NCBI GenBank assembly: GCA_029721515.1
Contig: CM056570.1
Span: 5,800,601-5,864,600 of the forward strand
Direction: 5' to 3'
DNA: 64,000 nucleotides
Source: Synanceia verrucosa
Lineage: Eukaryota; Chordata; Actinopteri; Perciformes; Synanceiidae
The notes beneath the pieces were generated by a model. That model worked only from the letters and a program-made list of their open reading frames with translations. It was not told where the DNA came from and did no database searches. A program made the position numbers and the translations under genes. Position 1 is the stretch's first letter, and each line of letters begins with the position of its first letter. Shown here one piece after another: positions 55,401 to 64,000 of this stretch.

Positions 55401-58400
55401 AGATGTGGAGCTTTCACCAGTTGGTGTTGGTCAAAACTCTCAAGGTCCACGGCCCACCGGCTTCGGGCCACATTCAGAATCATCTGCTGGACCTGTGAGA
55501 GGAACGAACCCTGCTGGCATAGGAGTCCGACACCCAGGTCCCCCCACCATTCAGCCACCAAGCATCAGAGGTCCACGGTCAGTAGGGTTTATGTTGTACA
55601 ACCATGAATCGCTTATTATTTAAAGTTACTACAAGGAACTTTTAACTGGTTTTGAGACAGTCACAGAAACACTGCTCTTTTATACACAGGGACTGCTGTA
55701 TAAATAAATATAAATATATATTTATATATATATATAAATATATATTTATATAATTTTATTTTGTTGGGCTATAACTGTGAATTTCTAAGAGAAAGCTTTA
55801 TTAATAATGTTTTCTTACAATTTCTGTAGTCCTGTTGGTCCCAGCGGAAACAACCCTAGATTTGATCAGCCACAGCAAGGTTTTGATGGTTCCCCAAGAT
55901 TTGACCAACCACAGCAGCGCTTTGATGGTCCTCCAAGGTTCAACCAAGCACAGCAGCGCTTTGATGGTCCCTCAAGGTTCAACCAGCCACGGCAGCGCTT
56001 TGATGGTCCCCCTCGATTTGACCAACCGAGGCACCGGTTTGATGGCCCCCCCAGATTTGACCAACCACAGCAACGCTTTGATGGCCCCCCCAGATTTGAC
56101 CAACCACAGCAACGGTTTGATGCCTCCCCCAGATTTGACCAACCACAGCAACGCTTTGATGGCCCCCCCCGATTTGATCAACCACAGCAGCGCTTTGATG
56201 GCCCCCCCAGATTTGACCAACCACGGCAGCGCTTTGATGGCCCTCCCAGATTTGACCAACCTCGATTTGGCCAGCACCACAGATTTGAACAGCCCCCAAG
56301 ACCCCCTGGCCCCTCACCTCTTTTTGAACGCCCACCTGTACCTGAGCAGAAACAACAGCAAGGTCCTCAGCTCAAGGCACAACCAGTCACTAAACCACCT
56401 GCCAGCAAAGATTCCAAGACTCCTGGAAAGTCAGCTGGGCAGCCACAGTCTGAAAATGAAAAAGGTGAAGCAAAACTTGATGATAAGACCAAAGCTGATG
56501 ATTTGACAGATGACAACTTGCTCGGAATGGAGGGCTTTTTTGTCCAAGACGATCCCATTCCTCAGACATTACAGTCAAACACAAAGTCAGAGGAATCCAA
56601 TGGTGGAGATGCTTCTAACAATGATGACAAATCCAAACATGGTAGTGGCAAGCCCTCCGTAACTGATCCTGCTACTGTGGCATCAAAAAATAACGCTGCA
56701 CAAAATCCCCTCAAACCAGATGGACCGTTGACAAACAACAAACCTGCATCAGTTTCAAAGCCCCCTGCTGTCCAACAGGAGCCACAAGCCTCTGGCCATA
56801 TGCAGTCTAGACTAGATCCTGAGAGGCTTCCTCCTGGAAAGGGACGAGGTCAAACCTCAATACCTGCCCAGATGCGTGGAGGAGGACGTGGGCAGAGGGT
56901 CCATGGAGAGTTCAGGGAGACGAACCTTGTACCACATGAAGATGAGATGGATGAAATGGCTTATGACTACATGCCACCTGAAGACAATGTGGGAATGCCG
57001 GAAGAGCAGGAAGAGTATCACTGGCAAGATCCTTCATACGAGCAGTGTGGTGACGAGGAAACAGAGGAGCCTTCTGAAGAAATGTGGATGCCAGATGAAC
57101 ATCACTTCTCAACAGAGGATGAGTATTATGAAGAGCCCATTGAAGGACCCCCTATGGGGAGAGGAGGCACCGCAATGATGAGAGGAGGGCACCCAATGAT
57201 GAGAGGAGGCACCCCTGTTGGCAGAGGAGGTCCTCCTGTTGGCAGAGGAGGTCCTCCTGTGGGGAGAGGAGGACTGCCAATGGCGAGAGGGGGTCCACCC
57301 ATGGGAAGAGGGGGTCCACCCATGGGAAGAGGTGGTCCACCCATGGGAAGAGGTGGTCCACCCATGGGAAGAGGAGGACCACCCATGGGAAGAGGTGGTC
57401 CACCCATGGTTAGAGGAGGACCACCCATGGGAAGAGGTGGTCCACCCATGGGAAGAGGTGGTCCACCCATGGGAAGAGGAGGACCACCCATGGGAAGAGG
57501 AGGACCACTCATGGGAAGAGGAGGACCACCCATGGGAAGAGGAGGACCAATGGACAGGCACTGGGAAGACTCTGAGTCAGCAGAGTACTCGCAGGAGGGG
57601 GATCCTTACTGGGGAGAAATGAGGCCTCCGATGAGAGGCATGAGACCCCCGTTTCCACCTGGCCGGGGTCGCCCCCCACGTGGTCGTCCCGGTTTCATGC
57701 ACCAAGGACGTGGACGCCCCCCTCATCCAGCACATGGACCGATGGATCATGAGTCATTAGGCTATGGGATGGACATTGATGATCCTGAAATGGATCCAGT
57801 GCCCCATGAACATGACCCTCATAGCTATCCGATGCATCCTGGTGGAGCCAGAGGCAGGCATCGCGGGCCACCACCACCTCACGACACGAGGGAGCCTATG
57901 GAGGAGCCATTGTTCGATGAAGACGGCGTGGAGTTAGGGTGGCAACCGTCACATGAAAGAGGCCCTCCTCCGCCTCCACATGAAATAATAGATACGGAAG
58001 GAATGAGGAGGAGACCTATGGGTCGAGGGATGGCAAGAGGTATGTGGCGGCCAGGTCCAACACACGAGGAATATGAAGACAGACATAGTGAGGTTTTTGT
58101 AGAGGATTATGGTCATGGGGCGCATGGGTATCCCTGGCGGCCACACCGGGACTATCCTCCTGATGACTATCGGCATGAGGCGGAGTACTATGAGTCTGAA
58201 TGGGACAGAGAGCGTCCTCTTCCTGAGAGGGACTACCCCCCCCGCATGCAGCCTCCGGAGTCCTACAGAGATGGGCACTGGCAGGAGGAAAGAGACAGAG
58301 GTCACCAGTATCTTCATGATGAGAACGACAGGGGAAGGGGAGAACTTAGAATTCGTGAGTATAGGGATGAGCCGCCGTATCGGCGCGAGGAACCACCGTA

Positions 58401-61400
58401 CCCACCACCAGCACCATCTTCAGAGTGGGATCGGCCTTCAAGGCTTCTTCCACCGCAAGAGAGGGGGTACCCTGCTGATTATGAGGAGCGTAGACCCCGG
58501 TATGAAGAGGACAGGGAAGCGGCGCCTTCAGATATGCATTCACTTTCATCTTCTGCTGTACCTGTCACGAACTTACCAGAGAGCTCAGTTGACCCGGCAT
58601 CACAAGGAGCAAGTGGAGCAAATATACTTGCTCTCTCCCAACGTCAGCATGAGATAATCTTGAAAGCCGCTCAAGAGCTTAAATATATAAGGTAATTTAA
58701 AGATTTCATTTTATTATTGGTAAATACATTATGTTAGAGTCAGTTCATCTAGTTGAGTACAGTTATATACTTTATGCTCAAAACATTCAGAAAAGTTAAC
58801 ATGCCAACTTGCCTTTATGTACCACAGCTTTTGAACAAGTATTTTGAATGCCATTCTGCCATTTTTTTTGCATATTACCTACTTTATTGTCAAATGGATT
58901 TGACAATAAACATTTAGGTGAAGAAAACTTCTGTTGTTTTGGGTTTACAGGGAACTCCAGGAGGGGAAGACCACTGGTTCTGGTACTGAACCTAAGCCTG
59001 CAAATACTAACATTCTGCCTGAGCTCCCTGCTGGTCTTCTTGGTTTGGAGATCCCAGCAGATATCAGGAATGTTCTCAAGGTAATTTAATTTTACTTACA
59101 CCTAAACTATGTTCACATTACAAGTAACAAAGCACTCATGCTACTAGTGTTGCTCAAGCATTTTGTAAGATAAATAAGGCAGGGTGAAACAAAAACAGAC
59201 GATTAGCTGATGTTTCATTGCCATTGGTGTTGGGTGTCAGTTTGTAGCTTCGTGTCACTGACTTATGTTGGAAATTACTTGTTGCTGTGTCATTTATACG
59301 TTTATGATGTTTATAACATTTGCTCTTTCAGCCCCATTAATAAGAGTATGTTGTTGTGAGAATGGCAAGATCACTTGTTATCTTGGTTCATGAAAGGAGC
59401 AGCTTGGCTGCTGGAGGACATTGTTACCTCTGGCAAGAAGGTTATGTTTTCACCGGGGTTTGTCTATTTGTTTGTATGCATGTTTGTTGGTTTGCAGAAT
59501 AACTCAAAAAGTTCTGGACGGATTTTGACAAAATTTTCAGGGTTGGTCAGAAGTGGCCTAACTCAAAACTGATTACCGTACTTTCCGAGCTATAAGGCGC
59601 ACCTGAGTATAAGCCGCACTTTATGTCACGTTTTAACATGACATATTTACCGGTACACAGAAAGATGGTAAACAGAAAGATTATTTAAATATTTATTTAC
59701 GGTACATACATTAACTGCTTTTTCCAAACAGTACCTGAAACGCGGCTGTAACATGGCACTAAAACAGCAGTTACACGGCTGGTTAAAAAAAACAGAAAAG
59801 TAATTGAAGGCTATCGTCATATTTCTCCTGCGCACTGAAACCACCAAAGTTGTTTTCTTCAATGTTGGACTTCAGCCTCAGAAAGGCTCCGTCACACACC
59901 TGCTCAGTCTCTCTCTTTCATAGCCAGATTGCATCATATGCATTTCTTCATGTGTTATTCATGATGAGGGTGTTAAAAGTTAAGCTTAAAAATAGCATCT
60001 TCCCTGGCGCATCACGTCTTACACCTGTCTGTCTTGCTCCTGTCCGTCCTGCGTGGGCGCACCTGGCCATTAGCCCGTAAAAATTTTGAAACGGCTGCAT
60101 CGTTGTATTGGCCGCAGGGTTCAAAGCGTGAGAAAAAAGTAGCGGCTTATGGTCCAGAATTTACGGTAATTTTTGGTGGTGATCGGATCCGATTTAATGT
60201 CACCACAAAAAAATTAATCAGTTTTAAGTTAGGCCACTTCCGGTCAATCCTGAAAATTTTGTCAAAAATTGTCCATAACTTTTTGAGTTACTTTGCAAAC
60301 TGACAAACAATCAAAAAAAACAAACAAGCCCTGTTGAAAACATAACCTCCTTGGCAGAGGGGGTAACTTTAAATAAAAAGCCGCCACCTTGGCAGAGGTC
60401 TGCACTCTCTGAGTGCTTTTCTGGTTATTTTGTACTGAACTGTTACTTTGATGTATTAAATCTGTCATCCTTAGGGCATGTCTGCAGCTTCACAGTCCGC
60501 TGTCAAAGAACCTGAGTCTTGGGAAACAAAGCCTGCTGCCACAGATTACCAGCAAGCTACACCCAGATCTTCAGTGATTCCAAAGACTGTGGATTATGGG
60601 CATGGGCACGGTATGAGAAGCAAACATATTTGACCACTTTAACAGATGAAGCATGCTTCAGGACTTTGTTGGTGACGTTAACACGTCAACGTTTCAGACA
60701 CTGGGACCACCGTTGAGCGGATCTCTTATGGTGAGAGAATAGTTTTGAGGCCTGATCCAGTGCCATCAGACAGGGGCTATGAAAAAGGTGAGTCTGAGTG
60801 GTGTATAACATTTATTTCTCTATTCAGCCGTGCTTTTGCAATCTTCTAATTGTTCTCTGCGTGTTCTCTTGCATTCTCCTAGAACCTCTTGGTCCGAGAG
60901 ATCCTTACAGCAGGGACCCTTATTATGAAAGGCGATCGGACCCTTACATGGACCGCCGGGAGTACAGCAGAGAGAGGGAATTATACAGAGAAAAGCTGCC
61001 ACCTGAATATGAAAGAGAGAGATATGAGCGAGAGCGCTATCCGCCACGAGAAAGAGATGAGAGGTAACAAGTTCCTTCACCCTTTTTTTCCAAACTGTAG
61101 GGAAGTATGCTGCTTCCTTACATGTGTAATATTTTTTTCTATTTGTCTTTTTTTGATTCAAGCACACAGTCCATGGTTGAAGAAAGGTACTATATCACAT
61201 TGTGTTAATACATTGTGATGAAGTTGTGCGTGTGTACCAGTTTGAATCAATAAATGAACCAATAAGATGTAACAATGCCTCTCTGTATAGATCTCCCCTG
61301 GCTCCTCCTTCACGCTCAGGATACAGGGACAGAGATCGAGATCTTCGAGATAGGGAGCGAAGTGACAGTCGTGATCGAGAAGAGCATTTTGGAAGGCCTG

Positions 61401-62979
61401 GGTATGAGAGACCTCCATACGAGCGCACCGGACCGGATCGCAGTGGGCCTGAACGTTACAGCCATAGCTCCTCACCTTACGGTATGTTCAGTCCTGATCC
61501 GTTAACATATGTGTACGCACATACTTCAGCTGTGTCTGGTTGAAAGTCACACTTGGCTCACCAGTTTAATTCTCGATTACTGAAAGTAAATCTATTGTGA
61601 GGAAGAAACAATGTAATTTAGAAAAATACATCAACTGCAATGAATATCCTACAATAGACAGAAGAAGTTATCCAGAGGACCGAGGGCCTCCCGCTGCTGC
61701 ACCACCCCTCCCACCTCCACCTCAGCCACCTCCACGAGTCGAGAAGAAGCCAGAAATCAAAAATATCGATGATATCCTCAAACCACCCGGCAGATCATCT
61801 CGTCCTGAAAGGGTACATTTTACAGAGTTTCTTGAGGTAACTGTGTCATATTGTTATTATAATATTAAGTAATCATGTAAGTGATATTTCAACAGATTGT
61901 CATCATCATGAGAGGACTACCAGGAAGTGGAAAAAGCCATGTTGCAAAGCTCATACGGGTGAGTAGAGTCATACCAGTGAATCATAGATTAATTATGAAC
62001 AATATTCAATACTTTTCAGATGTCCAACAAAGAAAATAAAAACCTGAACATTTTGGTTTTCTTTCTTGTTGATGTTCTTAAGGATAAGGAAGTTGACTGT
62101 GGCGGTGCACCTCCAAGAGTTCTTGTTTTGGACGATTATTTCATGACGGAGGTTGAGAAAGTACAGAAAGATCCAGACACAGGAAAAAGGGTCAAAAACA
62201 AGGTGAGTCTGATGTGCAGGTGGAGATCAGCTGAAATTACAATGGTCAAATTATAATCAGTGAAATACAAAAAAACATCTGTCCTGCAGGTTCTTGAGTA
62301 CGAGTATGAACCAGAGATGGAGGACACCTACCGGACCAGCATGCTGAAAACTTTTAAGAAAACTCTGGATGATGGCTTTTTCCCCTTCATCATTTTGGAC
62401 ACTATTAATGACAGGGTTAAACATTTTGATCAGTTCTGGAGCGCAGCCAAAACAAAAGGCTTTGAGGTGAGTTCCGTCCATGAATTACTGAATTTTTCAT
62501 GTTTTTTCCAACTGATTAGAGCTAAAGAGGTTTTGTTTTCTCTTTTCAAGGTGTACCTCGCTGAAATCACTGCAGACACTCAGACATGTGCAAAGAGAAA
62601 CGTCCACGGGCGCACCCTTAAGGATATATTAAAGGTCTGTTACATCAAGTAACTGTCTAATACATTTGTAATAAGAGTAACGTCCACTCTAGCTCATACA
62701 TCCAGAGTGCATTTCTTTATGGAGCATTCTGTACACAGATGTCCAACAACTGGGAGTCTTCACCACGTCATATGGTGCGCTTGGATGTCCGGTCGCTGCT
62801 TCAAGATGCTGCTATAGAGGAGGTGAGCTCCCCAAGACAGATCCCATAATATTATAGTTCCTCCTCTGTAGCTGAGCTAAGCTAACATGTGGTTGTGTCA
62901 TCAGGTTGAAATGGAAGACTTCAATCCTGATGACGAGCCCAAGGAGCCACAGAGAGAGGAGGAAGAAGAGGGTGATCTG
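51898..62979 (+). CDS. ylpm1: YLP motif-containing protein 1 (YLPM1/ZAP3), 5' 18 exons, truncated by window edge
   Basis: Joined exons give 5847 nt, 1949 codons, without stop; the C-terminus lies beyond 64000. Exon ends are listed under the exon entries. YLPM1 is a nuclear, proline- and arginine-rich protein reported to bind protein phosphatase 1 and RNA-processing factors and to affect telomerase expression (family knowledge). Visible: N-terminus MYPSWGNYGPP (human MYPNWGRYG); a QEQH..QQMQQLQ helix; proline-rich segments; the signature block YPHKDQLQDYERQWKQWQ; RFDGP and RGG repeat arrays; LSQRQHEIILKAAQELK; TVDYGHG...YGERI..RPDP; VEKKPEIKNIDDILKPPGR; a P-loop kinase-like domain with Walker A GLPGSGKS at residues 1755-1762 and LDDYF at 1785-1789. 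The PP1-binding RVxF region expected near the C-terminus is not in the window. Confidence 0.94.
52967..53424. mobile_element. TTAA-flanked inverted-repeat element (piggyBac-like MITE candidate)
   Basis: TTAA at 52963-52966 and again at 53425-53428 bracket 458 bp. The ends are imperfect inverted repeats: TTCCTTGACTGCC on the left, and CTCTTTGAGTGCC as the reverse complement of the right end (10 of 13 match). TTAA duplication is typical of piggyBac and Kolobok transposons (family knowledge). No transposase frame is present. The interior repeats the GAGTGCC/GGCACTC theme. Confidence 0.55.
53511..54240. mobile_element. Nonautonomous hAT-like transposon
   Basis: Begins TAGGGCTGGGCAATAT and ends with the inverse of TAGGGTTGTGTGGTAT. 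The flanks carry an identical direct repeat, GTTTACACT, at 53502-53510 and 54241-54249. A target duplication of 8 bp is the hAT hallmark; the ninth shared base may be chance. At 53592 a second hAT-type terminus (TAGGGCTGACCC) appears inside, suggesting a composite or nested insertion. There is no intact transposase. Confidence 0.72.
54294..54512 (+). CDS. ylpm1: ylpm1 exon 2
   Basis: 219 bp, phase 0 at both ends, AG at 54292-54293 and donor GTAAGC at 54513. Encodes residues 187-259: EQQQRWYKQHLQNLQKLKQ, matching human EQQQYWYRQHLLSLQ, then long proline runs (PPPPPPKDEPPAPPPPP). Confidence 0.95.
54654..54848 (+). CDS. ylpm1: ylpm1 exon 3
   Basis: 195 bp, phase 0, AG at 54652-54653 and donor GTAGGT at 54849. 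Encodes residues 260-324: EEAARLQQLQAAAAQWQK, then LQYQALMQQHEKLQQILEQY. This glutamine-rich helical segment aligns well with human YLPM1. Confidence 0.95.
55075..55577 (+). CDS. ylpm1: ylpm1 exon 4 (conserved YPHKDQLQ block)
   Basis: 503 bp, AG at 55073-55074 and donor GTCAGT at 55578. Encodes residues 325-491 plus two bases of an Arg codon. SAEMQLRHYEMQRQQF and YPHKDQLQDYERQWKQWQ are near-identical to human. The second half (GQDMQMQQQSAKP onward) is low-complexity and poorly conserved. Confidence 0.95.
55700..55755. repeat. AT-rich palindromic repeat in ylpm1 intron 4
   Basis: Repeated AAATATATATTTATAT units that read nearly the same on both strands, 75 bp upstream of exon 5. Confidence 0.85.
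55830..58691 (+). CDS. ylpm1: ylpm1 exon 5 (2.86 kb repeat-bearing exon)
   Basis: AG at 55828-55829 and donor GTAATT at 58692; residues 492-1446. In order: RFDQPQQRFDGP array, a Lys/Asp/Ser-rich acidic segment, a glutamate-rich stretch (MDEMAYDYMPPED), an RGG heptad array, Pro/Arg/Gly-rich RGRP motifs, Arg/Tyr/Asp/Glu-rich tracts, then LSQRQHEIILKAAQELK at the end, which is nearly identical to human. The codons GELRIREYRDE match human GELRIREYPER. The whole exon is predicted to be disordered. Long antisense frames here are repeat shadows. Confidence 0.95.
55855..56280 (+). repeat. ylpm1: 39-bp coding tandem repeat (RFDQPQQRFDGPP units)
   Basis: Ten full 13-residue units of consensus PRFDQPQQRFDGP and one partial unit, in frame within ylpm1 exon 5. 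Units vary at Q/R, P/S and D/N positions. Human YLPM1 has only a loose GPRFEGP-like region here, as I recall it. Confidence 0.93.
57148..57546 (+). repeat. ylpm1: 21-bp coding tandem repeat (PPMGRGG heptads)
   Basis: About 19 seven-residue units, PPMGRGG with variants TAMMRGG, HPMMRGG, PPVGRGG, LPMARGG, PPMVRGG and PLMGRGG. The central units are nearly identical at the DNA level, pointing to recent expansion. The product is an RGG-box-like disordered region. Confidence 0.95.
58951..59080 (+). CDS. ylpm1: ylpm1 exon 6
   Basis: 130 bp, AG at 58949-58950 and donor GTAATT at 59081. The first base completes the split Arg codon. Encodes ELQEGKTTGSGTEPK, then LLGLEIPADIRNVLK, ending in phase 0. The start continues the conserved helix; the rest is weakly conserved. 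Confidence 0.9.
59423..60416. mobile_element. Foldback-type interspersed repeat, copy B, split by a nested insertion
   Basis: The left arm (about 59423-59575) and right arm (about 60167-60416) are inverted copies: AGTGGCCTAACTCAAAACTGATT on the left matches the reverse of the AATCAGTTTTAAGTTAGGCCACT region on the right. They carry the same GGTTATGTTTTC and CTCTGCCAAGG motifs. The element is the same family as copy A at 44688-44978. It lies in ylpm1 intron 6 and is interrupted by the element at 59576-60166. Confidence 0.7.
59576..60166. mobile_element. 591-bp nonautonomous TIR transposon with TA target duplication
   Basis: Left end CCGTACTTTCCGAGCTATAAGG; right end, reverse-complemented, CCGTAAATTCTGGACCATAAG. 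The termini are imperfect inverted repeats (CCGTA..TT...G.C.ATAAG.CGC). TA at 59574-59575 and 60167-60168 flanks it. Removing the element and one TA restores the host repeat sequence exactly as predicted from its other arm (CTGATTAATTTTT). There is no transposase frame. TA duplication fits Tc1/mariner-like or related families. Confidence 0.7.
60475..60610 (+). CDS. ylpm1: ylpm1 exon 7
   Basis: 136 bp, AG at 60473-60474 and donor GTATGA at 60611. Encodes GMSAASQSAVKEPESWETK, then KTVDYGHGH. The TVDYGHG motif matches human. Ends one base into an Asp codon. Confidence 0.92.
60698..60787 (+). CDS. ylpm1: ylpm1 exon 8
   Basis: 90 bp, AG at 60696-60697 and donor GTGAGT at 60788. Encodes TGTTVERISYGERIVLRPDP, then VPSDRGYEK. 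Human has EQIPYGERITLRPDPLPER at this place. Confidence 0.95.
60883..61063 (+). CDS. ylpm1: ylpm1 exon 9
   Basis: 181 bp, AG at 60881-60882 and donor GTAACA at 61064. Encodes an Arg/Asp/Tyr/Glu-rich stretch, PLGPRDPYSRDPYYERRSD, then REYSRERELYREKLPPEYE and further RERYERERY units. This mixed-charge region matches the RD/RE-rich region of mammalian YLPM1 in character. Ends two bases into a codon. Confidence 0.92.
61163..61186 (+). CDS. ylpm1: ylpm1 candidate 24-bp microexon 10
   Basis: Bounded by a T-rich acceptor ending AG at 61161-61162 and a donor GTACTA at 61187. Phase fits both neighbours and would insert STQSMVEE. Skipping it also keeps the frame, since exon 9 ends AG and exon 11 begins A, giving Arg either way. 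It may be a cassette microexon or not used at all. Confidence 0.45.
61291..61481 (+). CDS. ylpm1: ylpm1 exon 11
   Basis: 191 bp, AG at 61289-61290 and donor GTATGT at 61482. Encodes SPLAPPSRSGYRDRDRDLRD, then RERSDSRDREEHFGRPGYER and RYSHSSSPY. RD/RS-like mixed-charge region. Confidence 0.92.
61658..61812 (+). CDS. ylpm1: ylpm1 exon 12
   Basis: 155 bp, AG at 61656-61657 and donor GTACAT at 61813. Encodes RRSYPEDRGP, a proline run, and VEKKPEIKNIDDILKPPGR followed by SSRPER. The KKPE.KN.DDILKPPGR..RPER block is near-identical to human and leads into the kinase-like domain. Ends in phase 0. Confidence 0.96.
61896..61958 (+). CDS. ylpm1: ylpm1 exon 13 (Walker A, P-loop)
   Basis: 63 bp, AG at 61894-61895 and donor GTGAGT at 61959. 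Encodes IVIIMRGLPGSGKSHVAKL, then IR. GLPGSGKS is a canonical P-loop (GxxGxGK[ST]), with Lys1761 as the phosphate-binding lysine. Starts and ends in phase 0. Confidence 0.97.
62083..62202 (+). CDS. ylpm1: ylpm1 exon 14 (Walker B-like LDDYF)
   Basis: 120 bp, AG at 62081-62082 and donor GTGAGT at 62203. Encodes DKEVDCGGAPPRVLVLDDYF, then MTEVEKVQKDPDTGKRVKNK. Human has DKEVEFGGPAPRVLSLDDYF. The acidic DD pair likely serves as Walker B. Confidence 0.97.
62290..62466 (+). CDS. ylpm1: ylpm1 exon 15
   Basis: 177 bp, AG at 62288-62289 and donor GTGAGT at 62467. Encodes LEYEYEPEMEDTYRTSMLKT, then FKKTLDDGFFPFIILDTIND and HFDQFWSAAKTKGFE. Nearly identical to human in the kinase-like domain. Confidence 0.97.
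62551..62634 (+). CDS. ylpm1: ylpm1 exon 16
   Basis: 84 bp, AG at 62549-62550 and donor GTCTGT at 62635. Encodes VYLAEITADTQTCAKRNVHG, then RTLKDILK. Human has VYLAEMSADNQTCGKRNIHG at this place. Confidence 0.96.
62739..62822 (+). CDS. ylpm1: ylpm1 exon 17
   Basis: 84 bp, AG at 62737-62738 and donor GTGAGC at 62823. Encodes MSNNWESSPRHMVRLDVRSL, then LQDAAIEE. It matches human PRHMMRLDIRSLLQDAAIEE. Confidence 0.96.
62905..62979 (+). CDS. ylpm1: ylpm1 exon 18 (last exon in window)
   Basis: 75 bp, AG at 62903-62904 and donor GTAGGA at 62980. Encodes VEMEDFNPDDEPKEPQREEE, then EEGDL, an acidic linker. The next human residues (GYIPKSKWEMD) are not encoded in the remaining kilobase, so the gene continues to the right. 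Confidence 0.94.
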
Positions 62980-64000
62980 GTAGGAAAATCTTACATTTAT
63001 AACTACTTCCAGAATCATTTCCACTTATTTGTATTCACATCCACCACATACAAAGTATCCAGTAATTTAGTTTGATTAAGACCAGTGCAGAAAAAATAGG
63101 TCAGAGAACAGGCTACTCTAGTGAGTCAGTTCTAACATTAAATGATAGGTGCAACAGTCCGTTCACTTTTTTAGCCATTGCTCAGATTTCTTTTTGATAG
63201 ATTTGATTTTATACGTCAAGGATTTTTTTTTAAAAAGGTTTTAAAATGTTGCAAAAGAGTCATCATCAGGAAAAATGTTCCCAAACTGAATCATTGCAGA
63301 TGAAACTGGAGCATTCTGCCAAGTTCAAATTTTCTTTCTCAGGAAGGCAAAACATTTCTATATAAAAAGACAGTTTAGTTATTGAAAAAAAAATATCTGT
63401 TTTAAATGTCTTAAAAATGTCATCACATTTTCTCCAACAATACATTTCTCATTATTTTTATTATGCAGTGACCACAAAGTTAATTAATAGCATTCCTCTG
63501 CCAAAAAATGAACAAGAATAAGGTAAAAAAAAAAAAAAACTTTATCTGAAATGTGATCATCTGTAAAATGTTTTTGCAGATAATATTAATCAGCGGTGAA
63601 ATGCGAACAATTTTAAAAAAAGTTAAGTGTCACATGTACTGGTTCTGATAAACTCAGAGTGATGGACTTTCAGATATGCAGTAATATCTCTCAGTGAAAG
63701 GTACTCTTCAGTTGTGTCAACATTTCAAAGTTTTAAAAATTAGATGTAAATGTTACCACCTTCTGGGGTGTTGTCCCCAGAGGGAGTATACAAAGTTTGG
63801 CACCAAACTGGATTGTGGGACAAAAGTTGAATGAATTTTGATCATGAAGATAATTTTTTAAAAGAAGAAAGAGGGTGAAAAAATCTGCAGAAACAAACTA
63901 CAGGCCACCAATTTCAGATGCACAGTTGTCTCATAATAATCAACAGATCTGCTTGACATTAAAGCAGCTACAATCAACATTTACATAACAACAATGCATG
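62980..64000 (+). other. ylpm1: ylpm1 intron 18, left part
   Basis: AT-rich noncoding sequence with a poly-A run at about 63526-63539. Neither a GYIPKSKWE-like exon nor any transposon ends were recognised. Confidence 0.75.

Noticed and set aside
55972..56335. Minus-strand open frames opposite the RFDGP array
   Set aside because: Repeat-derived antisense frames with no start context, splice sites or family resemblance.
57109..57561. Long minus-strand open frames opposite the RGG array (150 and 135 aa)
   Set aside because: Pure shadows of the 21-bp repeat in ylpm1; the sense strand encodes a conserved protein and the antisense has no independent signals.
59375..60303. Short frames reading FVCLFVGLQ-like peptides near 44.8, 59.4 and 60.4 kb
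   Set aside because: They arise from the foldback repeat family and are not conserved as protein between copies.

Overview
This is a 64 kb piece of vertebrate nuclear genome, almost certainly a teleost fish. Support comes from GT-AG introns, dense CA/TG microsatellites, fish-type interspersed repeats, and two genes whose proteins I recognise. There are no bacterial operons, CRISPR arrays or phage signatures. Roughly 11 percent of the window is coding.

Region 1 (1-5.4 kb): the last exon of an unrecognised coiled-coil gene enters from the left (333-984, plus strand, poly(A) signal at 1109). It is followed by about 4 kb of AT-rich intergenic DNA.

Region 2 (5.48-39.6 kb): a complete seven-coding-exon nuclear receptor gene, estrogen-related receptor beta (esrrb), plus strand. 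The spliced product is 456 aa. The first coding exon (5483-5532) is only 50 bp. It encodes the ERR-beta N-terminus MDVSELCIPDPL and lies about 8 kb upstream of the next exon; the ATG has an in-frame stop just upstream and the exon joins the next by a phase-matched splice. The introns hold microsatellites and one short inverted-repeat element. A long AT-rich 3' UTR may run to a poly(A) signal at 39617.

Region 3 (39.6-51.5 kb): a gene-poor intergenic interval with one foldback-type interspersed repeat, a long AT dinucleotide tract and several candidate conserved noncoding blocks.

Region 4 (51.5-64 kb): the 5' part of ylpm1 (YLP motif containing 1, ZAP3), plus strand. A TATA-less promoter with ETS, ATF/CREB and YY1-like sites is followed by 18 coding exons giving the first 1949 residues. 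They include a 2.86 kb exon with two tandem-repeat arrays and the P-loop kinase-like domain. The C-terminus runs off the right edge. Introns 1 and 6 contain recognisable DNA transposon remnants: a hAT-like element with an 8-9 bp target duplication, a TTAA-flanked element, and a TA-flanked element nested inside a foldback repeat.

The two main genes are not a functional unit. ERR-beta is a transcription factor; YLPM1 is a nuclear, RNA- and phosphatase-associated protein. I found no new multi-gene system. The points most worth checking are the tiny first esrrb exon, the RGG and RFDGP arrays of ylpm1, a proline in the receptor ligand-binding domain, the nested transposons, and the close esrrb-ylpm1 linkage. 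Homology calls rest on my memory of the mammalian protein families, not on a database search.
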